Assembly: GCF_025564065.1 (NCBI RefSeq)
Contig: NZ_JAMGZK010000048.1
Location: 1 to 64,000, forward strand
Direction of reading: 5' to 3'
Origin: Silvania hatchlandensis
GTDB taxonomy: Bacteria; Pseudomonadota; Gammaproteobacteria; Enterobacterales; Enterobacteriaceae
DNA length: 64,000 nt
Both the position numbers and the translations under genes were made by a program. The notes under the pieces were generated by a model that did no database searches, was not told where the DNA came from, and saw only the letters and a program-made list of their open reading frames with translations. Within the stretch, counting starts at the first letter, position 1; the number at the start of each line of letters is the position of its first letter. Shown piece after piece: positions 34,901 to 43,817 of the stretch.

Positions 34901-36706
34901 TTATTCAAATTCATCCCAGCCATCCAGCTGCCGACGTTCCTGCTGCATCTCACGCTGAAAGATCTCTTCAAGCTCACGGCGCGCCTCCCGCACACGGGAT
35001 ATTTGCACCGTATCGGTATGCACCGGCATCAGCTCGCGCAGCATGCGCATATCCAGACGACGGAAGTGCAGCTGCGCGCGCTGGGCCTGATGCGGATGCA
35101 TGCCCAGCGTCACCAGCGTTTTGCGTCCCAGCTCCAGCGCACTGGAGAAGGTCTCACGCGTAAACTGCTTAACACCGGCCTGCAGCAGCTCATGCGCCTC
35201 AACACGCCCCCGCGCACGGGCCAGAATATGCAGGTGCGGAAAATGCTGCTGGCAGATCTCCACCAGCTTCATGGTGTCCTCCGGCTCGTTACAGGTGATG
35301 ACGATAGACTCCGCCGCCTCAGCACCCGCGGATCGCAGCAGTTCCACCTGCGTGGCATCGCCGTAATAAACCTTATAGCCGTACTTACGCATCAGATTTA
35401 CCGCGCTGATATCGCGCTCCAGCACGGTAACACGCTTTTTATTGGCCATCAGCAGACGGCCAATTACCTGCCCAAAACGGCCAAAGCCCACCACAATTAC
35501 CTGCGGTTTATCGTCTTCTACCCACGGCGCTTCATGTTCATCTTCAGCGGCGTTAAAACGGCGAGCAAGCCGCTTGTCAATAAGCTTCATCACCAGCGGC
35601 GTAGTCATCATCGACAGCGTGACGGTCACCAGCAGCAGCGCCATCTGATCATGCTGGAACAAACGTTGGGAGGATGCTGTGGAGAAGAGCACAAAAGCGA
35701 ACTCACCCCCCTGACTTAATACCCCGGCAAATTGCGCCCGTTCCGCATGACGCAGGCCATACACCCGCGCCAGACCGTAAAGCACCAGCATTTTCACCGC
35801 GACCAGCACCGCCACGCTCATCAATACCCACAGGATGTGGGTATAAAGTACCCCAAGGTTCAGCGCCATACCGACCGAAATAAAGAATAGCCCTAACAGC
35901 AGCCCTTTAAACGGATCAATAGCGATCTCCAGCTCGTGCCGGTATTCACTTTCCGCCAGCAGCACCCCCGCAATAAAGGTTCCGAGCGCCATCGACAGCC
36001 CGAGCGCATCCATAAACAGCGCCGAGCCAAGGACCAGCAGTAGCGTGGCGGCGGTAAACACTTCGCGCACGCCCGAGGCCGCAATAAAGCGAAATACCGG
36101 ACGCAGCAGATAACGCCCGCCCACCAGCATGCCCGCAAACGCCAGCACCTTGATGCCGATTTTCATCCAGTCGAAATGCTCGTCGCCCGACCCCGCCAGC
36201 AGCGGGACCAGTGCCAGCGCCGGGATCACCGCCAGATCCTGGAACAGCAATACCGAAAAGCCCAGCTGTCCCGCCTCGCTACGGTTCATGCCTTTATCGC
36301 GCATCAGCTGGAGCGCCATTGCGGTGGAGGACATCGCCAGTCCTATCCCACCGATTACCGCCGCCTGCCACGAGAAATCGGTCAGCATCAACAGTCCGCC
36401 GAGGATCACCGCGCTAAACAGTACCTGCGCGGCACCCACGCCGAAGATTGAACGGCGCAGCTGCCAGAGCTTCGCCGGGTTCAATTCAAGGCCAATAATA
36501 AACATCAGGAAGACGACGCCGAGTTCAGAGAAGTGGAGAATTTCGTCGACATCGCTGATAAATCCCAGCCCCCACGGACCGATGGCAATGCCGGCCAGCA
36601 GATAACCGAGTACCGCACCAATCCCCAGACGCGCGGCGACCGGCACCGCCACCACCGCAGCGAACAGAAACAGCACCCCTGCCAGTAACAGATCGGAACC
36701 TTCCAT
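34901..36706 (-). CDS. kefB: glutathione-regulated potassium-efflux antiporter KefB
   Basis: KefB is an inner-membrane K+/H+ antiporter opened by glutathione adducts during electrophile stress. The start at 36706 ([15 protein letters not shown]) gives 601 residues, as in E. coli. About 12 membrane segments form the CPA2 domain (1-385). The RCK_N domain follows from about 400, with [17 protein letters not shown], and a charged C-terminal tail ends the protein. The start overlaps the kefG stop by one base; KefG is its ancillary activator. Confidence 0.97.
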   Translation of the reverse strand: MEGSDLLLAGVLFLFAAVVAVPVAARLGIGAVLGYLLAGIAIGPWGLGFISDVDEILHFSELGVVFLMFIIGLELNPAKLWQLRRSIFGVGAAQVLFSAVILGGLLMLTDFSWQAAVIGGIGLAMSSTAMALQLMRDKGMNRSEAGQLGFSVLLFQDLAVIPALALVPLLAGSGDEHFDWMKIGIKVLAFAGMLVGGRYLLRPVFRFIAASGVREVFTAATLLLVLGSALFMDALGLSMALGTFIAGVLLAESEYRHELEIAIDPFKGLLLGLFFISVGMALNLGVLYTHILWVLMSVAVLVAVKMLVLYGLARVYGLRHAERAQFAGVLSQGGEFAFVLFSTASSQRLFQHDQMALLLVTVTLSMMTTPLVMKLIDKRLARRFNAAEDEHEAPWVEDDKPQVIVVGFGRFGQVIGRLLMANKKRVTVLERDISAVNLMRKYGYKVYYGDATQVELLRSAGAEAAESIVITCNEPEDTMKLVEICQQHFPHLHILARARGRVEAHELLQAGVKQFTRETFSSALELGRKTLVTLGMHPHQAQRAQLHFRRLDMRMLRELMPVHTDTVQISRVREARRELEEIFQREMQQERRQLDGWDEFE

Positions 36707-37260
36707 CAGCCACCTCCCGTCAGGGTCGGCGATGCCAGCCAATCGCCGTAGGCTTTGGCATGGCTGGCCAGCTCCTGCTGCTGCTGCCGACGCGCCCAGT
36801 AGATAATCATCGGACTCATCCAGTGCATGCGGCACATGGCCGCTGTCAGTTCAAACGGGCGTAAAATGTCGTTCATCGAATAGCGGTTAAGACCGTCGTG
36901 GCGGTAGGCGCTCTCCGGCTCGCCGGTGGTCACGACGTTACGCCAGTACTTTCCCGCCAGCTGATTTCCCCCTACTCCACTGGCGAAACCGCGGCTGAGC
37001 ACGCGGTCCAGCCACTCTTTCAGCAACGCCGGGCAGCTATAGGTGTAAAGGGGATGCTGGAACACGATAATGTCGTGCTGGCGCAACAGTTCCTGTTCGC
37101 GCGGAATATCGATAAAAAAATCGGGGTAGTGCGCGTACAAGTCGTGCACCGTCACATGACTGAGCTGTAATGCCGGTTGAAGCAAAACCCGGTTGGCGAC
37201 CGAGTCCTGAGACTCCGGATGGGCATACAGCAGCAGCACTTTTGCTGTCTGGGACATCAT
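36706..37260 (-). CDS. kefG: KefB ancillary flavoprotein KefG
   Basis: KefG is an NAD(P)H-quinone-reductase-like flavodoxin-fold protein needed for full KefB activity. The protein has 184 residues, as in E. coli. [17 protein letters not shown] (8-24) and the [20 protein letters not shown] segment (about 65-85) are family hallmarks. It is coupled to kefB and divergent from yheS across a 121-bp gap. Confidence 0.96.
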   Translation of the reverse strand: MMSQTAKVLLLYAHPESQDSVANRVLLQPALQLSHVTVHDLYAHYPDFFIDIPREQELLRQHDIIVFQHPLYTYSCPALLKEWLDRVLSRGFASGVGGNQLAGKYWRNVVTTGEPESAYRHDGLNRYSMNDILRPFELTAAMCRMHWMSPMIIYWARRQQQQELASHAKAYGDWLASPTLTGGG

Positions 37261-37381
37261 TCCTCTCCCGGGTCGTCATCACTGTTGTTTTGGGCTACCA
37301 TGGCACACCCACGCGGCGCGTGGCGGCATATTTAACCTTATTATAATGACAACCTAACATAGTCTGAACATACGGCGCTCT

Positions 37382-39286
37382 ATGATTGTTTTCTCCTCAT
37401 TACAAATTCGGCGCGGTGTCCGCGTCCTGCTGGACAACGCGACAGCCACCATTAATCCGGGCCAGAAAGTGGGCCTCGTGGGTAAAAACGGCTGCGGTAA
37501 ATCCACGTTACTGTCGTTGCTGAAAAACGAGATCAGCGCGGATGGCGGTAACTTCACTTACCCTGGTAACTGGCAGCTGGCCTGGGTAAATCAGGAGACC
37601 CCGGCCCTGAGCGTACCGGCAATGGACTATGTTATTGACGGTGATCGGGAATACCGCAAGCTCGAAGCCGAGCTGAATGCTGCCAACGAGCGCAACGACG
37701 GGCACGCCATTGCCAATGTCCACGGCAAGCTGGACGCTATCGATGCGTGGACCATTCGCTCCCGCGCCTCCACGCTGCTGCACGGTCTGGGCTTCAGCAA
37801 CGAACAGCTTGAACGCCCGGTCAGCGATTTCTCCGGCGGCTGGCGGATGCGTCTTAACCTTGCCCAGGCGCTGATCTGCCGCTCCGACCTCCTGCTGCTC
37901 GATGAACCGACCAACCACCTCGATCTCGATGCGGTGATCTGGCTGGAGAAGTGGCTGAAAAGCTATCAGGGTACGCTGATTCTGATCTCTCACGACCGTG
38001 ACTTCCTCGATCCGGTGGTAGACAAAATCATTCATATCGAACAGGAATCGATGTTCGAATATACCGGCAACTACAGCTCGTTCGAACGCCAGCGCGCGGT
38101 GCGTCTCTCCCAGCAGCAGGCGATGTACGAAAGCCAGCAGCAGCGCGTGGCCCACCTGCAGAGCTTCGTCGATCGCTTTAAGGCTAAAGCGTCGAAAGCG
38201 AAACAGGCCCAAAGCCGCATTAAGATGCTGGAACGTATGGAGATGATCGCCCCGGCGCACGTCGATAACCCGTTCCACTTCAGTTTCCGCGAGCCTGAAA
38301 GCCTGCCGAATCCGCTGCTGAAAATGGAAAAGGTCAGTGCGGGCTACGGCGAGCGCATCATTCTCGACTCCATCAAGCTCAACCTGGTACCGGGTTCGCG
38401 TATCGGCCTGCTCGGCCGTAACGGCGCCGGTAAGTCAACGCTTATCAAACTGCTGGCGGGCGAGCTTAACCCGGTCAGCGGCGATATCGGCCTGGCGAAG
38501 GGCATCAAGCTTGGTTACTTCGCCCAGCACCAGCTGGAGTTTTTACGCGCGGATGAGTCCCCGCTTCAGCACCTGGCGCGCCTGGCGCCGCAGGAGATGG
38601 AGCAGAAGCTGCGCGACTACCTCGGCGGTTTTGGCTTCCAGGGCGATAAAGTGACGGAACAGACCGCGCGCTTCTCCGGCGGCGAAAAAGCCCGTCTGGT
38701 GCTGGCGCTGATCGTCTGGCAGCGTCCGAACCTGCTGCTACTCGATGAACCGACCAACCACCTGGATCTCGACATGCGTCAGGCGTTGACCGAAGCGCTG
38801 ATCGAGTTCGAAGGCGCGCTGGTTGTGGTCTCGCACGACAGACACCTGATCCGCTCCACAACTGACGATCTGTATCTGGTCCACGATGGCAAAGTCGAAC
38901 CCTTCGACGGCGATCTGGAAGATTACCAGCAGTGGCTGACCGACGTGCAGAAGCAAGAAAATCAGCCTGCCGACGATGCAAAAGATAACGCCAACAGCGC
39001 CCAGGCGCGTAAAGATCAGAAACGCCGTGAAGCGGAACTGCGCACCCAAACCCAGCCTCTGCGTAAAGAGATTACCCGTCTGGAAAAAGAGATGGAGAAA
39101 CTCCACGCCGCGCTTGCGACGGTGGAAGAGAAGCTCGGGGACAGCGGGCTGTACGATCAGGCACGCAAAGCCGAACTGACCGAGTGCCTGCAGGTTCAGG
39201 CCAAATCCAAATCCGGTCTGGAAGAGTGCGAAATGGCATGGCTGGATGCGCAGGAACAGCTGGAAGAGATGCTGCAAAGCGAGTAG
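37382..39286 (+). CDS. yheS: ABC-F family ATPase YheS
   Basis: YheS is a cytoplasmic ABC-F protein with two ATPase domains and no membrane part. Homologues act on ribosomes to relieve stalling on particular nascent chains. The protein has 634 residues (E. coli 637). Domain 1 has GKNGCGKST near 34, SGGWRMRL and LLLDEPTNHLD. A charged linker (about 240-300) follows. Domain 2 has GRNGAGKST near 346, SGGEKARL and a second LLLDEPTNHLD. A long C-terminal coiled coil (about 530-634) ends it. The decayed mdcR starts 15 bp after its stop. Confidence 0.96.
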   Translation: MIVFSSLQIRRGVRVLLDNATATINPGQKVGLVGKNGCGKSTLLSLLKNEISADGGNFTYPGNWQLAWVNQETPALSVPAMDYVIDGDREYRKLEAELNAANERNDGHAIANVHGKLDAIDAWTIRSRASTLLHGLGFSNEQLERPVSDFSGGWRMRLNLAQALICRSDLLLLDEPTNHLDLDAVIWLEKWLKSYQGTLILISHDRDFLDPVVDKIIHIEQESMFEYTGNYSSFERQRAVRLSQQQAMYESQQQRVAHLQSFVDRFKAKASKAKQAQSRIKMLERMEMIAPAHVDNPFHFSFREPESLPNPLLKMEKVSAGYGERIILDSIKLNLVPGSRIGLLGRNGAGKSTLIKLLAGELNPVSGDIGLAKGIKLGYFAQHQLEFLRADESPLQHLARLAPQEMEQKLRDYLGGFGFQGDKVTEQTARFSGGEKARLVLALIVWQRPNLLLLDEPTNHLDLDMRQALTEALIEFEGALVVVSHDRHLIRSTTDDLYLVHDGKVEPFDGDLEDYQQWLTDVQKQENQPADDAKDNANSAQARKDQKRREAELRTQTQPLRKEITRLEKEMEKLHAALATVEEKLGDSGLYDQARKAELTECLQVQAKSKSGLEECEMAWLDAQEQLEEMLQSE

Positions 39287-39301
39287 AGGATCGGGAAGGT
39301 T

Positions 39302-40078
39302 ATGACTATCGACATCACGAGCGATATCACGTTTCGCAAACTGAGTATTTTCATGACCTTCATGGAAAAGGGCAATATCGCCCGCACCGCCGAGACGCTC
39401 GGCCTGAGCGGTGTAAGCGTGCACCGCGCCTTGCACACCCTGGAAGAGAATGTTCGCTATTCTCAGACGATGGAAACCGTGCCGCGTCTGATTATGGGGA
39501 TGAAACTGCGCCGTCCGGATCTGGAAATGGATCTGACGATGGGCTCGAACGACACCCTGCTCCATCTGCTTGACGAAGGCTCGCTGGACGCGATCCTGAT
39601 CTCCATCTCCGAAAGCGATATCGACCGCAACACCCTCGAAGTGCTGCCCCTGTTCCACGACGATATTTTTCTCGCTGCACCCGCCTCCGCCAGACTCAAC
39701 GGCAGCGGGCTGGCGGATCTGCGCGATTACAAAGATCAGAAATTCGTCTCGCTGGCGGAAGGCTTTGCGACCTACGCCGGTTTTCAGGACGCATTTCAGA
39801 TTGCCGGTTTTGAGCCGGAAATCGTCACCCGCGTGAATGATATCTTCTCGATGTTAAGTCTGGTGCAGGCGGGCGTTGGCTTTACGCTAATGCCGGGCAG
39901 GATGAAGAAAGTGTATGAGAATTCCGTGCAACTGCTGAAACTGGCACAGCCGTACCAGATGCAGCAGCTGATCGCGATTGTCTTTGCCCGCAACCGCGAG
40001 CAGGACCCAAGCCTGCGTGCGTTAGCCGCAGAGGGCCGAATGTATGCCCGTAGCCTGGAGCAAAACGCTACGCTCTGA
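39302..40078 (+). pseudogene. mdcR: LysR-type malonate regulator mdcR with internal in-frame deletion
   Basis: This 258-codon open frame resembles MdcR, the activator of malonate decarboxylase genes. The helix-turn-helix (RKLSIFMTFMEKGNIARTAE) and the end of the DNA-binding domain (VHRALHTLEENVR, to residue 49) are followed directly by YSQTMETVPRLIMGMK, which belongs inside the effector domain. The usual LTTR segment (LFxRxxRxxxLT, linker helix, first effector strand, about 50 residues) is absent. LysR proteins are normally about 300 residues. The reading frame is open, but dimerization and inducer binding should be lost. It may be read from the yheS transcript. It could in principle still bind DNA weakly. 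Confidence 0.75.
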
Positions 40079-40408
40079 GACGCGTCGCCAGATGCACCGC
40101 CACGTCAACGCCGCTGCGCTCGACCGAAATCGCTTCACCGTCCCACGCAGCCTGTCGTGTCAGACACGTCAGCACACCGCCAGCCGCTAGGCTTTATTCG
40201 CTCCCTTCTCCAGCGCGCGCGTTGCAACGGTTGCGATCAGCAGGGAAAGTTGTACCGCGCGGGTGTGTTGCAGAGCGTCAGCAGAATCGAGCAAATCGGC
40301 TTCTGCGCCCAAAACCTCTCGGGCAACCGCCCGTTCCGTTCCCGGAAGGTTCTGCAGCATGCCCGCACGCTGCGTCCCCTGCCCCGGAAAAGTAAACAAT
40401 ATTTTCAT
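40068..40408 (-). pseudogene. mdcH: malonyl transacylase mdcH, middle deleted and frameshifted
   Basis: MdcH normally transfers malonyl from CoA to the decarboxylase acyl carrier and is about 300 residues. Here the N-terminus is intact (MKILFTFPGQGTQRAGM, from the ATG at 40408) for about 70 codons, ending at a TAG near 40187. In a different frame, the next bases encode the C-terminal segment RQAAWDGEAISVERSGVDVA and end at a TAG at 40070-40068. About 200 codons, including the GxSxG active site, are missing. Its ATG overlaps the mdcG stop, as in a native operon. Its tail overlaps mdcR by 11 bp. Confidence 0.82.
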
Positions 40409-41025
40409 CACGCCTCCCGGTTCCACGGGTCGGCCACCAGGCGCGGCTCCGTGTGCGTTTTCAGCAACGCTTTACCGTCGCGCAGCCACTCGTTCAGGGC
40501 AAAACCGCCTGCTGGCGTTTCCACCTGCGTGTCCACGCAGCACAGCGCATTGCGAAGTTGTTTCGCCCAGCGTTCCAGTTCTGCCGCCGGTAACCGCAGT
40601 GGCGCCCGGATCAGCAGATCGAGATTGCTGTCGGCATGAATCACCGGCACGCCTGTTGCCAGCGCATAACCAGTACTGCCGGTTACACCCCATGTCCACG
40701 GCCAAGGCTGCTGAGCGAGCTGAAACGCGACCTGTACCGGAGGCTGAGTAATAAACGGCGAGCGCAGCAGATCGGTTAAAGACACGAGATCTTCTGGCGA
40801 TACCACGCGCGTCACACATGCGGGCTTCACCCGTGCGGCGGCGCATTGGTCGCGTTTCAGACCCCGCACACCGACGGGGATCCGCCCGTTTTCATCAGCA
40901 TCACGCCGCACCACCACAGGCAACCCGGTATGCCACACGCCGTCCACCCAGGATTCGGTGACACCTTCCAGCGCGTCGCGCGCGGCAAGCCAGATTAGAT
41001 CGTGCGGGCGTAATGTTGTGGTCAT
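40408..41025 (-). CDS. mdcG: phosphoribosyl-dephospho-CoA transferase MdcG (malonate decarboxylase holo-ACP synthase)
   Basis: MdcG attaches the 2'-(5''-triphosphoribosyl)-3'-dephospho-CoA group to the acyl carrier subunit MdcC. The frame from MTTTLRPHDLIWLA (41025) has 205 residues, about the full family length. WVDGVWHTGLPVVVRRD, RIPVGVRG and the nucleotidyltransferase-like GVTGSTGYALATG and SNLDLLIR stretch are present. I see no internal damage. However, its carrier (mdcC) and the enzyme making its substrate (mdcB) are gone from this locus, so it may have no job here. Its stop overlaps the mdcH start, and the mdcF remnant ends 2 bp upstream. Confidence 0.82.
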   Translation of the reverse strand: MTTTLRPHDLIWLAARDALEGVTESWVDGVWHTGLPVVVRRDADENGRIPVGVRGLKRDQCAAARVKPACVTRVVSPEDLVSLTDLLRSPFITQPPVQVAFQLAQQPWPWTWGVTGSTGYALATGVPVIHADSNLDLLIRAPLRLPAAELERWAKQLRNALCCVDTQVETPAGGFALNEWLRDGKALLKTHTEPRLVADPWNREA

Positions 41026-41027
41026 GA

Positions 41028-41257
41028 TTACATTCCTGAAGTCAGCGAGATAAACAGCGGCAGCGACAGGATACACAGGACCGAGCTCAACAGCAGCACC
41101 GCTTCTGCATCAGGGGACTGCACGCCGAAACGGTTGCCGAGAGAATCACACCCAGCAGCGGGCCCATCACGATCGGTTTCTTAATAGAGCGCCACATCAG
41201 CACCGGCAGCATCGCCAGCGTCGAACCGCTGTTACTGCCTTCGGCACGCGCTTTTTC
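41028..41257 (-). pseudogene. mdcF: malonate transporter mdcF, two fragments in two frames
   Basis: MdcF is an auxin-efflux-carrier-type malonate permease, normally about 320 residues. Two pieces remain. An internal piece (EKARAEGSNSGSTLAM to GPLLGVILS, about 39 codons, 41257-41138) is in frame with the mdcA start. The C-terminal 36 codons (41138-41028: GNRFGVQSPDAEAVLLLSS to ISLTSGM and stop) are in a different frame. More than 200 residues, and most membrane helices, are lost. The downstream piece keeps its native spacing to mdcG. Confidence 0.8.
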
Positions 41258-41305
41258 AGTGCGTCGCGTGTTCCAGACCCGGGCGGGTGTTTGCCCAGAT
41301 AACAT
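41243..41305 (-). pseudogene. mdcA: 5' remnant of malonate decarboxylase alpha subunit mdcA
   Basis: The first 20 or so codons (MLSGQTPARVWNTRRTEKAR) resemble the N-terminus of MdcA, the acyl-CoA-transferase-like subunit, by the RVWNTRRTEKAR motif (recalled, not searched). The reading frame then passes straight into the mdcF interior at EKARA. A good ribosome site (AGGAGG) precedes the ATG, so the native operon start seems kept. The rest of mdcA and all of mdcB, C, D and E are absent. Confidence 0.65.
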
Positions 41306-41584
41306 TATTAACCTCCTGATTCAGCACATCATTCTGATTTGCTTAACGCTGTGCAAAGTGTGCGCTCTGGTGAGAAAGGCATCAATTAAGCGTAAAGCGT
41401 AATCGTTAGCCTGAGAGTAATAATCGAGGTAAAGATTTATGATCGAGATCAGTTCACGTCGCGCGAAAAAATGTGTGAGGTAGCAGAAAGGGCTAAATCT
41501 GAGGTAAACGCCCCTCGTTTTTATAAACAGGGTACAATTCGGCAGGTATAGTAAATGACTGACAAGAATCAATATCGCATCGTT
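41306..41584. other. former mdc promoter region and yheT upstream region
   Basis: This 279-bp non-coding gap lies between the leftward mdcA remnant and rightward yheT. The mdcA side keeps AGGAGG at about 41313-41308. A T/A-rich stretch with a possible -35 TTGCAC on the minus strand near 41356 is weak. An MdcR operator would be expected here, but I could not identify one. Confidence 0.4.
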
Positions 41585-42607
41585 ATGACCCAAGTTATTC
41601 CATCAGATTTCGATATCTCGACCGAAGAGAGCGCAGCATTCGTGCCAATGCGGGGCGTCGCGAACCCGCACCTGCAAACCATGCTGCCCCGGATTTTGCG
41701 CCGAAAACTGCAATTTGCGCCGCACTGGCAGCGCCTTGAGCTACCGGACGGTGATTTCGTGGATTTAGCCTGGAGCGAAGATCCCGAGCAGGCCAGACAC
41801 AAGCCGCGCCTGGTGGTGTTTCACGGTCTGGAAGGTAGCCTGCACAGCCCGTATGCCCACGGCCTGATCCACGCGGCGAAAGCGCGCGGCTGGCTCGGCG
41901 TGGTAATGCATTTTCGCGGCTGCAGCGGTGAGCCAAATCGTCGCGAGCGTATTTATCACTCCGGCGAAACGGAAGACGGCACCTGGTTTTTACACTGGCT
42001 AAGAGACAACTTTGGCAGCGTCCCAACCGCCGCCGTCGGCTATTCGCTGGGCGGCAACATGCTCGCCTGCCTGCTGGCTAAAGAGAGCGATAATGCTCCG
42101 CTGGATGCGGCGGTGATCGTCTCCGCGCCGTTTATGCTTGAGCAGTGCAGCTATCATATGGAAAAGGGCTTTTCGCGGGTTTATCAGCGCTATTTACTGA
42201 ACTTACTCAAGGCCAACGCCGCGCGTAAGCTGAAAGCCTATCCGGATACCTTGCCGGTCAGCCTGCAACAACTTAAGCGTATGCGCCGCCTGCGTGAATT
42301 CGACGATATGATAACGTCTAAGATTCACGGCTTTGCTGACGCCATCGACTATTATCGTCAGTGTAGCGCCATGCCGCTTCTGAATCAGATAACCAAACCG
42401 ACGCTGATCATCCATGCGAAGGATGACCCTTTTATGGATCATCACTCCATTCCGGCACCGGAGCATCTGCCCGCAAACGTGCAGTATCAGTTGACGGAAC
42501 ACGGCGGCCACGTCGGCTTTATCGGCGGGACGTTGCGTCGACCGAAGATGTGGCTGGAAACGCGCATCCCTGACTGGCTAACCTCTTTTCTGGAGAGAAT
42601 AAAATGA
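41585..42607 (+). CDS. yheT: alpha/beta hydrolase YheT
   Basis: YheT is an alpha/beta-hydrolase-fold protein of the UPF0017/ABHD1-3 group; its substrate is unknown. The start at 41585 ([13 protein letters not shown]) aligns with the E. coli start and gives 340 residues. An upstream in-frame ATG at 41555 is possible. [18 protein letters not shown] is near 77, the nucleophile elbow GYSLGGN (serine at about 150) follows, then KDDPFMD and TEHGGHVGF with the catalytic aspartate and histidine. It overlaps yheU by 4 bp. In E. coli it follows yheS directly; here the mdc remnants intervene. Confidence 0.95.
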   Translation: MTQVIPSDFDISTEESAAFVPMRGVANPHLQTMLPRILRRKLQFAPHWQRLELPDGDFVDLAWSEDPEQARHKPRLVVFHGLEGSLHSPYAHGLIHAAKARGWLGVVMHFRGCSGEPNRRERIYHSGETEDGTWFLHWLRDNFGSVPTAAVGYSLGGNMLACLLAKESDNAPLDAAVIVSAPFMLEQCSYHMEKGFSRVYQRYLLNLLKANAARKLKAYPDTLPVSLQQLKRMRRLREFDDMITSKIHGFADAIDYYRQCSAMPLLNQITKPTLIIHAKDDPFMDHHSIPAPEHLPANVQYQLTEHGGHVGFIGGTLRRPKMWLETRIPDWLTSFLERIK

Positions 42608-42822
42608 TGATTCCGTGGCAGGATCTGGCTCCCGAAACGCTGGATAGCCTGATTGAAAGCTTTGTATTACGCGAAGGCACCGATTATGGTGAACATGAAC
42701 GCTCGCTGGAGATGAAAGTCGCCGATGTTAAACAGCAGCTTAAAAGCGGTGAAGCCGTGCTGGTGTGGTCAGAACTACACGAAACGGTGAATATTATGCC
42801 TCGCGGTCAGTTTCGCGACTGA
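42604..42822 (+). CDS. yheU: UPF0270 protein YheU
   Basis: This is a 72-residue protein, as in E. coli, of the UPF0270 family: [20 protein letters not shown] start, central [10 protein letters not shown] and the end [14 protein letters not shown]. Its function is unknown. The start overlaps yheT by 4 bp, and prkB follows after 30 bp, so these three are likely one transcript. Confidence 0.94.
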   Translation: MMIPWQDLAPETLDSLIESFVLREGTDYGEHERSLEMKVADVKQQLKSGEAVLVWSELHETVNIMPRGQFRD

Positions 42823-42852
42823 TCGCCCCCTCTTTCCATTCAGGGAGTTGCT

Positions 42853-43722
42853 ATGTCCGCCAGACATCCGGTTATTGCCGTTACAGGATCCAGTGGTGCG
42901 GGTACCACCACCACCAGCCTCGCCTTTCGCAAGATCTTCTCCCAGCTTCATCTCCGGGCAGCGGAAGTGGAAGGCGACAGCTTTCACCGCTATACCCGCC
43001 CTGAAATGGACATGGCCATTCGCAAGGCCCGTGATTTAGGCAAACACATCAGCTACTTTGGCCCGGATGCCAACGACTTTGGCCTGCTGGAGCAAACCTT
43101 TGCCGAGTATGGACGCAGCGGTACGGGTCATGCGCGCAAGTACCTGCACACCTACGATGAAGCGGTGCCGTGGAACCAGGTACCGGGCACCTTCACACCG
43201 TGGCAGCCGCTGCCGGAACCCACCGACGTACTGTTTTATGAGGGGTTACACGGCGGGGTCGTCACGCCGCAGCACGACGTGGCGCGCCATGTTGATCTGC
43301 TGGTGGGCGTCGTGCCGATTGTCAACCTGGAGTGGATCCAGAAGCTGACGCGCGATACCAGCGAGCGCGGACACTCGCGAGAAGCGGTAATGGATTCAGT
43401 GGTGCGCTCCATGGAAGATTACATCAACTTCCTCACCCCACAGTTTTCACGCACCCACATTAACTTCCAGCGCGTGCCGACGGTGGATACCTCCAACCCG
43501 TTTGCCGCCAAAGCTATTCCTTCGCTGGATGAGAGCTTTGTGGTGATTCATTTCCGCAATCTGGAGGAGATCGATTACCCCTGGCTGCTGGCCATGCTGC
43601 AGGGTTCGTTTATCTCGCATATGAATACACTGGTGGTGCCGGGCGGGAAGATGGTGCTGGCAATGGAGCTGATCATGACGCCACTGGTTCAGCGGCTAAT
43701 GGAAGGGAAGAAGATCGCCTGA
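42853..43722 (+). CDS. prkB: phosphoribulokinase-like kinase PrkB
   Basis: PrkB is a 289-residue member of the phosphoribulokinase/uridine kinase family. The P-loop GSSGAGTTT is at 12-20. FYEGLHGGVVTPQHD near 128-142 carries the conserved glutamate. The organism has no visible Calvin-cycle context, so the real substrate in enterobacteria is unknown. It follows yheU and precedes a REP-type repeat. Confidence 0.94.
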   Translation: MSARHPVIAVTGSSGAGTTTTSLAFRKIFSQLHLRAAEVEGDSFHRYTRPEMDMAIRKARDLGKHISYFGPDANDFGLLEQTFAEYGRSGTGHARKYLHTYDEAVPWNQVPGTFTPWQPLPEPTDVLFYEGLHGGVVTPQHDVARHVDLLVGVVPIVNLEWIQKLTRDTSERGHSREAVMDSVVRSMEDYINFLTPQFSRTHINFQRVPTVDTSNPFAAKAIPSLDESFVVIHFRNLEEIDYPWLLAMLQGSFISHMNTLVVPGGKMVLAMELIMTPLVQRLMEGKKIA

Positions 43723-43726
43723 TTTC

Positions 43727-43805
43727 GTGCCCGGTGGCGCGATGTTTACCGGGCCTGAAGGTGTATTCCGGGCCCGTAGGCCGGGTACAACGCGCCGCCC
43801 GGCGT
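43727..43805. repeat. paired REP-like palindromes (BIME) between prkB and yhfA
   Basis: Two imperfect GC-rich palindromes of REP type lie in inverted orientation. The first is at 43728-43757 (GCCCGGTGGCGC...TACCGGGCCT) and the second at 43774-43804 (CCGTAGGCCGGGTACAACGC...GCCCGGC). The GTAGGCCGGGTA core is the enterobacterial Y-REP signature. Such elements act as DNA gyrase or IHF sites and mRNA 3' stabilizers. They sit between two convergent genes. Confidence 0.8.
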
Positions 43806-43817
43806 TTTACGTAAGCC

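Noticed and set aside
40068..40426. Programmed frameshift as an explanation for mdcH
   Set aside because: The middle ~200 codons are absent, so recoding could not give a functional transacylase; deletion is the simpler reading.
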